Under the pieces are notes generated by a model. That model was not told where the DNA came from. It was given only the letters and a program-made list of their open reading frames with translations, and did no database searches. A DNA stretch of 64,000 nt from Bradyrhizobium cytisi (GTDB lineage Bacteria > Pseudomonadota > Alphaproteobacteria > Rhizobiales > Xanthobacteraceae), in contig NZ_VSSR01000021.1 of the NCBI RefSeq assembly GCF_008123515.1, positions 248,001 through 312,000 on the forward strand, given 5' to 3'. Both the position numbers and the translations under genes were made by a program. Shown in pieces: positions 52,757-61,352 of this stretch (the first letter of the stretch is position 1; the number at the start of each line of letters is the position of its first letter).

Positions 52757-52987
52757 TCAATGCAATCCGCGCCACCAGGTGCGGAGCAGGCGAGCGAGGC
52801 GGAACGGGCAAAGGCTTCTGCCGACGCTGTGCTCGAACGCCGTGACGTGCGCGACGACGTAGTGGCCGGTGGAATGCACCAGCGGCTCGGGCATGTTGAG
52901 GCTGCGTGCCAGCATCCTGGTCGCGAACGCCATGGCCCAGGGAAGAAGGTTGTCTGCAAGGGTGCGGTAGAGCAGCAGCGCGATCAT
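52757..52987 (-). CDS. Small hypothetical protein (76 aa)
   Basis: MIALLLYRTLADNLLPWAMA followed by an amphipathic, histidine-containing rest (LVHSTGHYVVAHVTAFEHSV). An ATG two codons upstream (52993) is abutted by AGGAG, so the ATG at 52987, six bases from it, is preferred. It is transcribed before the membrane-protein gene and divergent from the XRE regulator. Confidence 0.6.
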   Translation of the reverse strand: MIALLLYRTLADNLLPWAMAFATRMLARSLNMPEPLVHSTGHYVVAHVTAFEHSVGRSLCPFRLARLLRTWWRGLH

Positions 52988-53087
52988 GGTCATCTCCTGT
53001 GCTTAGGAAGATGCGCCACGGAGGGACCCAATTCGATTACCTCATGGGTAATGGAAGGGCTGAAATCTGCGTGGTAGGTTTTCGACC

Positions 53088-53909
53088 ATGAACGCACATG
53101 CATCCACGGCCCGCGCCGAACCCAGCCAGCCGGTCCATATCGGCGACCATTTGCGCGAATGGCGGCAGCGCCGCCGCATGAGCCAGCTCGATCTCGCGGG
53201 CGAAGCGGAGATTTCCGCGCGGCATCTGAGCTTCGTCGAGACCGGCCGCGCCGCGCCCTCGCGCGACATGGTGCTGCGGCTCGCCGAGCGTCTCGACGTG
53301 CCCTTGCGCGAACGCAACGTGCTGCTGGTTGCCGCCGGCTACGCACCGGCGTTTCCGCAGCGCCCACTGGAGGATCCCGCCTTGAAATCAGCCCGGCAGG
53401 CGATCGACCTCGTGCTCAGGGCACACGAGCCCAATCCGGCGCTGGCCTATGACCGGCACTGGAATCTGGTCACCGCCAATCGCATGGTGGCGCCGCTGCT
53501 CGAGGGCGTTCCGGAGCGGCTGCTCGGCCAGCCCTTCAATGTGCTGCGGCTCGCCTTCCATCCGGAGGGGCTGGCGCCGCGTACCGTCAATCTCGCGGAA
53601 TGGTGCGCGCATCTGCTCGAGCGCTTGCACCGGCAATGCGAGGCGACGGCCGATCCGGAGCTGATCAAGCTCTATCATGACCTCAAGAGCTATCCGATCC
53701 CGGCGCGCTCCGGCCCGCTGTCGAGCGACAATGTCGCAATCCCGTTCAAGCTGCGCCATGACGGCGGGATACTAAGTTTCTTCTCCACCACCATGGTGTT
53801 CGGCACGCCGGTCGACATCACCCTGTCGGAGCTGGCGCTGGAGACGTTCTTTCCGGCGGACGAACGCACCGCCGCTTGGCTGAAACAGACGGCCGCAAAT
53901 CTGGCCTAG
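53088..53909 (+). CDS. XRE/MmyB-type transcriptional regulator
   Basis: 273 residues. An XRE helix-turn-helix (GDHLREWRQRRRMSQLDLAG, then EAEISARHLSFVETGRAAPS; about residues 19-60) and a C-terminal MmyB-like ligand-binding domain (YDRHWNLVTANRMVAPLLEG...LSELALETFFPADERT). This family often controls small catabolic or stress genes. The divergent pair 52757-52987/52322-52720 is a possible target by position. Confidence 0.85.
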   Translation: MNAHASTARAEPSQPVHIGDHLREWRQRRRMSQLDLAGEAEISARHLSFVETGRAAPSRDMVLRLAERLDVPLRERNVLLVAAGYAPAFPQRPLEDPALKSARQAIDLVLRAHEPNPALAYDRHWNLVTANRMVAPLLEGVPERLLGQPFNVLRLAFHPEGLAPRTVNLAEWCAHLLERLHRQCEATADPELIKLYHDLKSYPIPARSGPLSSDNVAIPFKLRHDGGILSFFSTTMVFGTPVDITLSELALETFFPADERTAAWLKQTAANLA

Positions 53910-53975
53910 CACCCTTGCCCCGGGCGGCGTTCGGCTTATCTTCCGACGAAACCGCACTGCCCGAAGGAGGCGCTC

Positions 53976-54641
53976 ATGAGCACGCTGAAACCGCTCCAGA
54001 TCGATGTCGTCTCCGACGTGGTGTGCCCGTGGTGCTATATCGGCAAGCATCGGATCGAGAGCGCGCTGGCGCTCGTGCCCGACGTTCCCGTCAAGCTGAA
54101 TTTCCGGCCCTTCTTCCTCAATCCCTGGGTGCCGCGCGACGGCATCAGCCGCGAGGATTATCTCACCACCAAGTTTGGCTCGGTCGAGGCCTATAAGGGC
54201 ATTGCCGGCCGCGTGGTCGCGGCTGCCAGCGAAGAGGGCCTCCTCTACAAGCCCGAGCTGGTTGCGCGCCAGCCCAACACGACCGACTGTCACCGCCTGA
54301 TCCTCTGGGCCGAGGCGATCGGCAAGGCGCCCGAGATGAAGCAGCGGCTGATGGAGCTGTATTTCCGCGACGGCGGCGATCTCACTGACGTCAACGTGCT
54401 GGTGCAGGCGGCCGCCGATGTCGGCCTCGATGCCGAGGACGTACGCAAGCGCCTTGCCAGCGACGAGGATGTCGCGCGCGTGTCGGCCGACGCGCAGGAG
54501 GCTGCCGAGAAGGGCATCTCCGGCGTGCCGACCTACGTGTTCGCGCAGAAATACGCCGTCTCCGGTGCGCAGGATCCGAACTTGCTCGCCCGCGCCATCC
54601 GCCAGGTCTCGGCGGAGATCAACGCGCAGGCGGCGGAGTAG
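53976..54641 (+). CDS. DsbA family oxidoreductase (FrnE-like)
   Basis: 221 residues, cytosolic (no signal). The active-site CPWC (Cys17-Cys20) is in VVSDVVCPWCYIGKH; the helical insertion and C-terminal GISGVPTYVFAQKYAVSGAQ match FrnE/2-hydroxychromene-2-carboxylate isomerase relatives. FrnE proteins catalyse disulfide exchange or cofactor-linked isomerisation. GAAGGAGGCGC precedes the start. Confidence 0.87.
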   Translation: MSTLKPLQIDVVSDVVCPWCYIGKHRIESALALVPDVPVKLNFRPFFLNPWVPRDGISREDYLTTKFGSVEAYKGIAGRVVAAASEEGLLYKPELVARQPNTTDCHRLILWAEAIGKAPEMKQRLMELYFRDGGDLTDVNVLVQAAADVGLDAEDVRKRLASDEDVARVSADAQEAAEKGISGVPTYVFAQKYAVSGAQDPNLLARAIRQVSAEINAQAAE

Positions 54642-54648
54642 CGCAGAC

Positions 54649-55833
54649 CTACTTGCGGAGAAGATGAAGCGCGCGGCGTGCTGCTTCGCGTGCGAAGCCG
54701 CGCGCGGTCAGCGACGCGTGGATGAGTGCCACCATCGGATCGTTGCGCCTGAGCGGAATCAGCACGTCGCTGATCGCAAAGCGGCCGCGCCAGATCGGGT
54801 TGATCATAGGATGATCGGCGCTCGCGGTGGAATCCGCGCTCGCGATGGACCGATCGGCGCAGAGATGGCGCGTCAGGTTGAGCGTGAGCTGCACGCCCGG
54901 CGAATATTTTGCAAAACGCTCGTCGATGCCGAGCTTGAAGAAGAAGGCGCGGTCCTGGTGGCGCAGCACGATGCCGGCGGCAACCGGTGTCGCGCCGGCG
55001 CGCAGGGTGACGATCTCGCATTGCGCGGTCTCGGCAAGTGCGGGGACGGCGCGGCGAATGAAGGTCGCATCGCCCGCGTCCTGAATCAATGCAGTGCGGC
55101 GCTCGCCCTTCCAGCCGCTGGCTTCGAGTTGCAGGAAGGTTTCGAGCGCGGGCCTGATCTCGTCGGGCTTGCGCGCGACGTCAAAGCTGATCGCGCCGTG
55201 CGCCTCAAGGCGATGGCGCTGTCGTCGCAACTCCTTGAGCTTTTTGGCGCCAAGAGCCTCGTACAGCAGCGCCTCGCCATCCTGTGTCGCATCGAGGCTG
55301 GCGCGGACATAGGAGCCGAGCACGCGCGGCTTCAGGCAGGCCTGGCCGAGCGCTTCCTTGAGCGATGCCATCGCAGCGCCGTCCAGCGCGACGTCGCGCA
55401 GGATCAGCGCATGCGCGCCGGCCTCGCGGGCCCGTTGCAGCAGGCGCGTCGCGGCGTCGATCGGCGCGTCACGGTCAATCAGCGGGCTGCACAGCGTGCC
55501 GTAGGGATGCGCGCTTACCAGCGCCGGCAAGGGAATCTTCCAGGCCTGCCAAAGCGAGACCATCGGCATCAACCCGATCAGCCGCGTCGAGGAACCGCCG
55601 TATACGGACAAGGCCGAGGCGCCGATACGGCCGCGCGCGGTTGCGCTGACGGCGAGCTCCCAGGCAGGCAAATAATAGCCGTTCGGCTCGACCGCCCGCT
55701 GCGCCAGTGCGCGCCATTGACCGGGCTCGATCGCCGTGAGCGAGACGAGCGCGGGCGTTGCATCCTTCGCCGATGCCGGATTGATCGCAGCCTGGTGCGC
55801 GATGTCGACCACGTCTCGTCGTTCCCCGTTCAC
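54649..55833 (-). CDS. GNAT-fold protein (BioF2/CelD-like acyltransferase)
   Basis: 394 residues. A weakly conserved N-terminal domain, then KLKELRRQRHRLEAHGAISF, ETFLQLEASGWKGERRTALI and LRAGATPVAAGIVLRHQDRA, FFFKLGIDERFAKYSPGVQL, which fit the double-GNAT group that includes CelD-like cellulose/polysaccharide acyltransferases and FemAB-like enzymes. The product is not predictable. The start is a GTG at 55833; a later start is possible. Confidence 0.7.
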   Translation of the reverse strand: MNGERRDVVDIAHQAAINPASAKDATPALVSLTAIEPGQWRALAQRAVEPNGYYLPAWELAVSATARGRIGASALSVYGGSSTRLIGLMPMVSLWQAWKIPLPALVSAHPYGTLCSPLIDRDAPIDAATRLLQRAREAGAHALILRDVALDGAAMASLKEALGQACLKPRVLGSYVRASLDATQDGEALLYEALGAKKLKELRRQRHRLEAHGAISFDVARKPDEIRPALETFLQLEASGWKGERRTALIQDAGDATFIRRAVPALAETAQCEIVTLRAGATPVAAGIVLRHQDRAFFFKLGIDERFAKYSPGVQLTLNLTRHLCADRSIASADSTASADHPMINPIWRGRFAISDVLIPLRRNDPMVALIHASLTARGFAREAARRALHLLRK

Positions 55834-55984
55834 GCGGGCTTGAGCCGGCGTTACGCGGTCATGCTTAGCGCAAAGATTGGAAAATCCCGTTGGGACGCCG
55901 CTTCAATTCGAGTGGTATTGTTAACGTCTCATTGAGCATTCGGCGGGCCCACTGGCGGATGCTGTCTCGATCCGGAGGATCAAA

Positions 55985-56413
55985 ATGGTCGCTACGTCTT
56001 TCACGCCGATTGCCTCGCTGCTCGGGGGCGTGCTGATCGGCCTGTCCGCCGTGCTGCTGATGTGGGCGACGGGACGGATCGCCGGCATCAGCGGCATCGC
56101 GGCACGGTTGTTTCCGCCTTACGAGGACCGCGAATTTGCCGGCCGGCTCGCCTTCGTCGCCGGCCTCATCGCCGCACCCGTGCTGGTGAGGCTCGTGACC
56201 GGAAGCCTGCCGGCGCAGACGATCGCGGCGGGAGCGCCGGTGCTGATTGTCGCAGGGGTGCTCACCGGCTTCGGCACAGTGTGGGGCAGCGGCTGCACGT
56301 CAGGCCATGGCGTCTGCGGTCTGTCGCGATTATCGGTACGCTCGCTGGTCGCGACCCTCACCTTCATGGCGACGGGCATCGCCACCGTCTTTGTGATCCG
56401 GCACTGGAGCTGA
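55985..56413 (+). CDS. YeeE/YedE family membrane protein (first)
   Basis: 142 residues with four membrane helices. The family signature GFGTVWGSGCTSGHGVCGLS (about residues 95-114) carries the two conserved cysteines implicated in sulfur-compound passage through YeeE/TsuA-type channels. It forms a pair with the following gene, 5 bases downstream. GGAGGATCAAA precedes the start. Confidence 0.85.
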   Translation: MVATSFTPIASLLGGVLIGLSAVLLMWATGRIAGISGIAARLFPPYEDREFAGRLAFVAGLIAAPVLVRLVTGSLPAQTIAAGAPVLIVAGVLTGFGTVWGSGCTSGHGVCGLSRLSVRSLVATLTFMATGIATVFVIRHWS

Positions 56414-56418
56414 GGGCA

Positions 56419-56886
56419 ATGACCATTCTCGTTCAATTTGCGATCGGCTTGTTGTTCGGCCTGGGGCTCGTTGTCTCCGGGATGTCGAATCCGGCAAAGG
56501 TGCTGAACTTCCTCGACCTCGGCGGCATCCCGGCGGGGACATGGGACGCGAGCCTCGCCTTCGTGATGGCGGGCGCGGTCGCCGTGACCTTCGTCGGCTT
56601 CAGGCATGTCCTGAAGCTTGCACATCCCCTGTTCGCCGAACGCTTCTCCGTGCCGACGCGCAACGACATCGATCCGAAGATCGTCGTTGGGCCCGCGATC
56701 TTCGGCGTCGGTTGGGGCTTGGCCGGCTTCTGTCCAGGACCGGCACTGACTGCGCTTGGCTTTGGCTCGACCTCAGCCGTCATCTTCGTCGCCGCGATGT
56801 GCGCCGGCATGGTGCTTGCCCGCTTCATCGCGAAGCTGCAATCATCGACACGGATCGCGGCGCCGGTTCATCCGCTGGAGTCCTGA
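56419..56886 (+). CDS. YeeE/YedE-like membrane protein (second, DUF6691-type)
   Basis: 155 residues. GLVVSGMSNPAKVLNFLDLG and FGVGWGLAGFCPGPALTALG (one conserved cysteine) define the partner protein that always accompanies the previous gene in proteobacteria; the two half-proteins together make a YeeE-like unit. The start is the ATG at 56419. Confidence 0.85.
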   Translation: MTILVQFAIGLLFGLGLVVSGMSNPAKVLNFLDLGGIPAGTWDASLAFVMAGAVAVTFVGFRHVLKLAHPLFAERFSVPTRNDIDPKIVVGPAIFGVGWGLAGFCPGPALTALGFGSTSAVIFVAAMCAGMVLARFIAKLQSSTRIAAPVHPLES

Positions 56887-56922
56887 CGCAGACAGGACCG
56901 GACAGGCCGGTGCGATCGATTG

Positions 56923-57327
56923 CTAGATCGGCTCGTAAGCTTCCGACCCGCAGATGTCATCAGCTTCCGCGCGCCGCCTGTCGACGACCTTTCCGCCGTT
57001 GATCGTCACGATGTAGGTCTGGGTGCCTAGCGCCGAGCCGGTGGCCGAGGTGAGTTGTGCGCGGACGCAGGCCGTCCAGCCCGGTCCGTGGACCTCGTGA
57101 TGGGGCAGGGCGACTTGCACCTCGCGCGGATAGGAGGTGTTGAGGAAGACCACTTCGATCTGCTCGCGGACCACGCGCTTGATGTCAGGCGGCGGTTCGG
57201 GCGGCGGCTGGTCGGCTTCCTTGAGGCGCATGAAATCGGGCACGGGCGCGCGGCTGTCGGCGAAGCCACACGCGCCGAGCGCGAGCGCGCCGGCGAGCAG
57301 CGCCACATGAGCAACAATCCGCAACAT
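56923..57327 (-). CDS. Lipoprotein, hypothetical (134 aa)
   Basis: Signal peptide with lipobox ALALGACGFADS (Cys about residue 20) from the ATG at 57327. Mature part has PPPEPPPDIKRVVREQIEVV and YIVTINGGKVVDRRRAEADD, and two more cysteines. Outer-membrane or periplasmic anchored lipoprotein of unknown role. An ATG-less start at 57351 is not preferred. Confidence 0.65.
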   Translation of the reverse strand: MLRIVAHVALLAGALALGACGFADSRAPVPDFMRLKEADQPPPEPPPDIKRVVREQIEVVFLNTSYPREVQVALPHHEVHGPGWTACVRAQLTSATGSALGTQTYIVTINGGKVVDRRRAEADDICGSEAYEPI

Positions 57328-57479
57328 TCGTGAAGGTCCCCTGCGGGCCAACAGATAGGCGCGAATTCGACCGGACGAAGTCCCGGCCGATCAACATTTG
57401 CTGAAGGGGTGGAAACCACCAGGTTTGCTATTAGAGGATTGCGGGCTAGTTTGTACCCCGGATGAGGGGGATTGCACCA

Positions 57480-57710
57480 ATGAGAATTTTGGTCATGGCG
57501 GCTGCGGTGCTGGCACTGACGGTTGCGTCCGCGCAGGCGCAGATGGGCGGCGGCCGGCGTCACCAGGATAGCGGCCAGAAGGCGGACAACAAGCCCAAGG
57601 CCGATGAGAAGGCCTACAAGGCCGCGCTCGAGCGCATTCCGGAGTCCAAGGAAAAGTATGACCCGTGGGGCGGGGCGCGCCCGAGCGAGCCCGCCAAGAA
57701 GCCGAAATAG
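57480..57710 (+). CDS. Small secreted protein (76 aa), paralogue of 59459-59755
   Basis: Signal peptide (MRILVMAAAVLALTVASAQA). The mature part, ADEKAYKAALERIPESKEKY, then DPWGGARP, is the same module as in the gene at 59459 (ARDKAYKETLKKIPDAKASS, DPWGGMRA). Charged, soluble, periplasmic; function unknown. A GTG/ATG six codons upstream is possible. Confidence 0.7.
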   Translation: MRILVMAAAVLALTVASAQAQMGGGRRHQDSGQKADNKPKADEKAYKAALERIPESKEKYDPWGGARPSEPAKKPK

Positions 57711-57723
57711 CGCGAGGCGCGCG

Positions 57724-57999
57724 GTGGCGGGCCGGCTGCGATATCTGGTTGGCCTCGTCGTTCTGCTTGTTGCGCGGCCGTGCGTCGCCTGGGAGAGTTG
57801 GGGCGGCGATCCCGGCGGTTCACGCTTCTCGCCATTGCGCCAGATCACGTCCGACAATGTCGGCCAGCTTGTCCGCGCTTTCGAATTTCACACCGGCGGG
57901 CGATTCTTCGCGGCGTCGTCGGCGATCGCGCTCACGATTGTCGCGCTGGTCATCGCGGGGCTGCGCTGGCGTCGCCGACGTCGTATCAGGTCGACATGA
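57724..57999 (+). pseudogene. Truncated PQQ-dependent dehydrogenase N-terminus fused to a new tail
   Basis: From a GTG at 57724 the frame reads a signal peptide (LVGLVVLLVARPCVA) and then WESWGGDPGGSRFSPLRQIT, SDNVGQLVRAFEFHTGG, the opening of membrane-type quinoprotein (PQQ) glucose/alcohol dehydrogenases. The rest of that 600-800-residue enzyme is missing: after HTGG the frame continues as a transmembrane segment (AASSAIALTIVALVIAGLRW) and RRRRR, then stops. A 41-codon frame overlapping the stop (57996-58121) may be another remnant. Confidence 0.6.
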
Positions 58000-58255
58000 T
58001 GTTTGCGTGCATACGATGCGAACGGTCATTCACATCGTACGCGCTGTTGCACGAAGGCAAGGCCGATGCGCTTGTCGTTGCGCCACACCGTGCGGCAATT
58101 CCGCACGAAATTGTCGCGTGAAATCCACAACAATACTGGCGCTACTTGCACAGCGCTTCAGACTTCGTTTACGACGTTGAAGCGGCGAGTCACTTCCCGC
58201 CGAGTTTACCCCGCAAGCCTTTCTTTTATGGCGTTACACGCCGATGGAGATTTCG

Positions 58256-58549
58256 ATGAAGACCACGCTTTCGCTTCTGTTCGCCGCAGCGCTCTCGCTG
58301 TCGTCCATGCCCGCCCATGCCACCAAGCTCGATCTTGCCACGATGAGCTGCAAGCAGTTCCTCGAGAGCGGCGACGACACCATCAAGATGGTGCTGACCT
58401 GGATGGACGGCTGGTACAAGGGCGACGAGGACAATGCGATCATCGACACCGACGTGTTCGTCGACAACGCCAAGAAGTTCGGCACCTATTGCGGCACCAA
58501 TCCGAACGTCAGCATCGTCACTGCCGCCGACGAAGTGCTCGGCAAGTAA
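58256..58549 (+). CDS. HdeA/HdeB-like periplasmic protein
   Basis: 97 residues from the ATG at 58256, where GGAG stands at good distance; an ATG four codons upstream is in frame. Signal peptide (LFAAALSLSSMPAHA), then MSCKQFLESGDDTIKMVLTW and the second cysteine in FGTYCGTNP. The two-cysteine helical form matches HdeA-type proteins, in enterics periplasmic acid-stress chaperones; the function here is inferred. Confidence 0.75.
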   Translation: MKTTLSLLFAAALSLSSMPAHATKLDLATMSCKQFLESGDDTIKMVLTWMDGWYKGDEDNAIIDTDVFVDNAKKFGTYCGTNPNVSIVTAADEVLGK

Positions 58550-58663
58550 TTTTGGAAGCGTCGCGGCGGGAGCGTGATTGCATCGTGCTTGCGTCTCTTG
58601 CGATCGCCATCGAGAGCCGCGGTGCGTTTGCGCTCACGCGGCTCTCTTCGATTCGGATCAGGC

Positions 58664-59128
58664 TCAGCCGGGCAGCATCGCGAACGCGCCCGACACCATC
58701 GCCACCTGCTTGTTGTCGGTGGCGGACAGCAGGGTGACGCGGCCAAAGCTCATGGTGCGCCCGAGCCGCACCACGCGCGCATCCGCCAGCACGTCGGACG
58801 AGGAGACCGCGCGCATGAAATGCGTGGTCTGGTCCACCGTGGTCATTGGACGATAACCGCGATTGGCGGCGAGGTTCGCGATCACCATCGCGGTGTCGGC
58901 AAGCGCCATCAGCGCCTGGCCGCAGACCACGCCGCCGTTGCGGCACAGCCGCTCCGAGAACGGCATGCGGAGCAGTGCGCCCGGCTGCCAGTCCGACGCG
59001 TCTGCGGGTGGGGTGTGCTCGATGCGCTCGAGGGAGAGGCTGAGATCCTGGACCCAGGGGGCAAAGACCTCGGCGAGGATGCGTCTGGCCTCAGTGATGC
59101 CGAACTCGGCGTCTGGCTGCGGTGGCAT
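58664..59128 (-). CDS. Hotdog-fold (PaaI-like) thioesterase
   Basis: 154 residues. GGVVCGQALMALADTAMVIA (about residues 65-84) and VSSSDVLADARVVRLGRTMS, FGRVTLLS are the core of the PaaI/YbgC hotdog family, which hydrolyses acyl-CoA thioesters. AGGAGGGAACG precedes the ATG. It is isolated from any pathway gene, so the substrate is unknown. Confidence 0.8.
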   Translation of the reverse strand: MPPQPDAEFGITEARRILAEVFAPWVQDLSLSLERIEHTPPADASDWQPGALLRMPFSERLCRNGGVVCGQALMALADTAMVIANLAANRGYRPMTTVDQTTHFMRAVSSSDVLADARVVRLGRTMSFGRVTLLSATDNKQVAMVSGAFAMLPG

Positions 59129-59262
59129 GGCTGTCGTTCCCTCCTGTGTTGCCGGATGTTTCGCTCATTCTGCCCGCTCGGGCGCGGCAAAGTCACCGGG
59201 CCGCCGGCTTGAAAATGCCCGACTTCGCCCGATATGATGCCACGCTTGGGAGCGGGTGGACG

Positions 59263-59394
59263 ATGTTGCGTCGATGTGTCCTTGTCATTTGCCTGGCCGC
59301 GCTTGGTCTGGCGCTGAACGGTTGCACCAGGTGCGGCCCGATCTGGGACGACTGGCTCCACGGGCCGAAATCGTGCAAATCGGATCGGCTTTAG
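59263..59394 (+). CDS. Small lipoprotein (43 aa)
   Basis: MLRRCVLVICLAALGLALNG, then CTRCGPIWDDWL, a lipobox with cysteine at about residue 21 and a 23-residue mature part ending in a second cysteine pair region. Short lipoproteins with a CxxCGPIWDDW start occur in Bradyrhizobium relatives. GGAGCGGGTGGACG precedes the start. Confidence 0.6.
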   Translation: MLRRCVLVICLAALGLALNGCTRCGPIWDDWLHGPKSCKSDRL

Positions 59395-59458
59395 CGGAGC
59401 CGTGAAGAAGGTCAGGGTGCGGCATCCGTCCCCTCTATCGATGATCAAGGAGTGAGTG

Positions 59459-59755
59459 ATGAAGCTTTTCCGTATGGCGGCGGTGTTGGCGCTGGTGGCT
59501 GGACCGGCCTTCGCGCAGGAGTCGCCCCATATCAATCTGATGGCGGACGGCCCCTCCAAGACCGAGGACGAGAAGGCCGCAGATGCCGCGCGCGACAAGG
59601 CCTACAAGGAGACGTTGAAGAAGATTCCGGACGCCAAGGCGTCCAGCGATCCCTGGGGCGGAATGCGCGCCGACCAGCCGAAGCAGCCCGCGCCGAAGGC
59701 CTCGGCCGCCACCAGCGCGCCCAAGAAGACCAAGGCCGGTACTGCCGCCAATTGA
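59459..59755 (+). CDS. Small secreted protein (98 aa), paralogue of 57480-57710
   Basis: Signal peptide (MAAVLALVAGPAFAQ) from the ATG at 59459, which AAGGAG (59446-59451) precedes; a GTG one codon upstream is in frame. The mature module AARDKAYKETLKKIPDAKAS, SDPWGGMRAD is shared with the gene at 57480, followed by a Lys/Ala/Pro-rich tail. Unknown role. Confidence 0.7.
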   Translation: MKLFRMAAVLALVAGPAFAQESPHINLMADGPSKTEDEKAADAARDKAYKETLKKIPDAKASSDPWGGMRADQPKQPAPKASAATSAPKKTKAGTAAN

Positions 59756-59879
59756 CCAAGGCCTCCGGGGGAGCCAATCGACCATGGCTCCGGAGGCGGG
59801 TGACGCCTCCTTTCGGGACTCCCCTTGGCCTGGCCCTGATCCTACATTCCCTCGTAGTGTTGCGTTGAGGAGGCAGGAG

Positions 59880-60134
59880 ATGGCGGATCGCCCGCGGGAC
59901 CTCGCCGAGCGGATGGCGCGCCGGCACAAGCCGGCTGCTGGATCGGGCGACAAGGCCGGTGACGGCTATCTGCGCGAGAGTTTTACTCTGCCGCGTGCGG
60001 CCGCACGGGCAAGGGCGCAGGCCTTCTTCGCGCGCTATCCCAAGGCCGGCTACATGAGCGAAGTCGAGAGCTGGCGCGAGCTGCCCGGCGGGGACGTCGA
60101 ATTCACCATGCGGCGGCTGCCCAGCGCCGACTAG
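59880..60134 (+). CDS. Small hypothetical protein (84 aa)
   Basis: From the ATG at 59880 (GAGGAGGCAGGAG upstream). It reads MADRPRDLAERMARRHKPAA, then RESFTLPRAAARARAQAFFA and RELPGGDVEFTMRRLP, a basic soluble protein with a C-terminal beta region. It has the style of a conserved rhizobial family with no assigned function. Confidence 0.65.
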   Translation: MADRPRDLAERMARRHKPAAGSGDKAGDGYLRESFTLPRAAARARAQAFFARYPKAGYMSEVESWRELPGGDVEFTMRRLPSAD

Positions 60135-60176
60135 CCCTGGTCCAGCCTCTCAACCCGCCGGTTCAGGCCGTCTCGT

Positions 60177-60365
60177 TCAGGCCGTCTTGCGGCCGATCGC
60201 CTTCAGCTCCCGATCGATGCGCAGCTGCACGCGACGGATCGCCAGCAGGTCGATCTTCGTCTCGGTCTTGCCTGTCTTGGTCTCGTCGCCGATCCGGAAC
60301 TGCCATTGCCAGACGCCCGGGATCGCCGTCTTTGCAACCGTGAACTCAACGCCCCTGTGATTCAT
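60177..60365 (-). CDS. Small hypothetical protein (62 aa)
   Basis: MNHRGVEFTVAKTAIPGVWQ, then IGDETKTGKTETKIDLLAIR: a beta-rich front (WQWQFRIGDETK) and a helical back. GGAGGTGACC precedes the ATG at 60365. Isolated single gene, no family known. Confidence 0.65.
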   Translation of the reverse strand: MNHRGVEFTVAKTAIPGVWQWQFRIGDETKTGKTETKIDLLAIRRVQLRIDRELKAIGRKTA

Positions 60366-60893
60366 GGTCACCTCCACGATTCACCTCGCCATGTCGGGTA
60401 ACATGTTGGCCGTCGCAATATTCCAGCGACAAGCAAAATTTGCCGCCAAGTCGCAGGTGGCTCATCGGAATTCAGCAAGCGCGTTCGAAATAAGCGAAAT
60501 CGGATTCCGAAAATGGAACCGATGGATGCTTTTTCATGCGCGCGGCCACCCGGCCAGGAACTCCGTTCATGGTCGGAGAACCACGGAGGCATACGCGGAG
60601 CACGCGCGATGGATCCGTGCTCGCGCAAGAAAAAACCCCGCCAGGGGAGAGCCGGGCGGGGTAGAAGGTTATTGGAGGCTGAGGTGCTGGGCTGCAACAC
60701 CATAGCCGGACGACCCTAGCCCGTTCAGCTTACGACAGCCTGACAGACCGGGGCTTGCGGCCACGTCGAGAGCCGCTCTCACGTCCCAATTCAGACATCC
60801 CCCCGCACAACTTCAGACACATCCGTTGGCGACACTTTGCGGGCACGGCGAAGCCATGGGGGAAACGTGGCGCGCTGCTAGCGGGGTGGCATC
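60366..60893. other. Intergenic stretch with a leftward terminator
   Basis: No gene of normal length is supported. The stretch holds a reverse-strand terminator (60629-60661) with nothing annotated to its right that would need it, apart from the possible short RNA upstream of it on that strand. Rightward small frames in it have no ribosome site. Confidence 0.5.
60629..60661 (-). terminator. Leftward Rho-independent terminator, candidate small-RNA 3' end
   Basis: On the reverse strand, CCCCGCC-CGGCTCTCCCCT-GGCGGGG followed by a run of six T. There is no leftward gene within 400 bases to its right, so it may end a short non-coding RNA starting near 60750 that contains CAGCCTCC and TCTCCCC stretches. 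Confidence 0.55.
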
Positions 60894-60983
60894 ATGGACA
60901 AGGTAGAGCGGTCATTTGCCGCCGCGACGGCGGCTGGCTTCGTGGTATTGGTCATCGGCATCGTGCTGCTGGCGTTGATGTAG
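60894..60983 (+). CDS. Micro membrane protein (29 aa)
   Basis: MDKVERSFAAATAAGFVVLV then IGIVLLALM: a charged N-terminus and a single 20-residue hydrophobic helix. GGGGTGGCATC precedes the ATG. The form is typical of bacterial single-span microproteins; a second one is at 61558. Confidence 0.5.
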   Translation: MDKVERSFAAATAAGFVVLVIGIVLLALM

Positions 60984-61082
60984 CGGCGGCCTTGGCGGCA
61001 CGTGCCGCCAAAAGCTGCGAAAACAACCCCATGCACAGTAGGCAACGGCCTGTTTCGGCTGGCGTTTCCTAATGCACCTTTC

Positions 61083-61250
61083 CTAATGCACCTTGATCTC
61101 GTCCAGCGGCAGGCGGAGGTCGGCGGCACGCTCCGCGCGGTCCTTTTTGCGGAACTCGATTTCCTTGCGCTCGAACTTCGCCATCTCCTCGAGCGCCGCC
61201 TCGAGCAGAGAATTGCGCCTGACAGCATGGTGCTGCGTGTCTTCCGTCAT
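61083..61250 (-). CDS. Small charged hypothetical protein (55 aa)
   Basis: MTEDTQHHAVRRNSLLEAAL, EEMAKFERKEIEFRKKDRAE: helical, highly charged. It ends at a tandem duplication of 14 bases (61066-61093). The longer frame to 61517 has no supported start. Function unknown. Confidence 0.55.
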   Translation of the reverse strand: MTEDTQHHAVRRNSLLEAALEEMAKFERKEIEFRKKDRAERAADLRLPLDEIKVH

Positions 61251-61352
61251 GATCCAATCCCCCATGGGTGGCGGCCCCCTTTTCAAGTCGGCAGCCACGG
61301 AAAGGTTCGGTGCCACAAGATTGCGGAATGATGACGGCGCGTGCGGCTCCGG

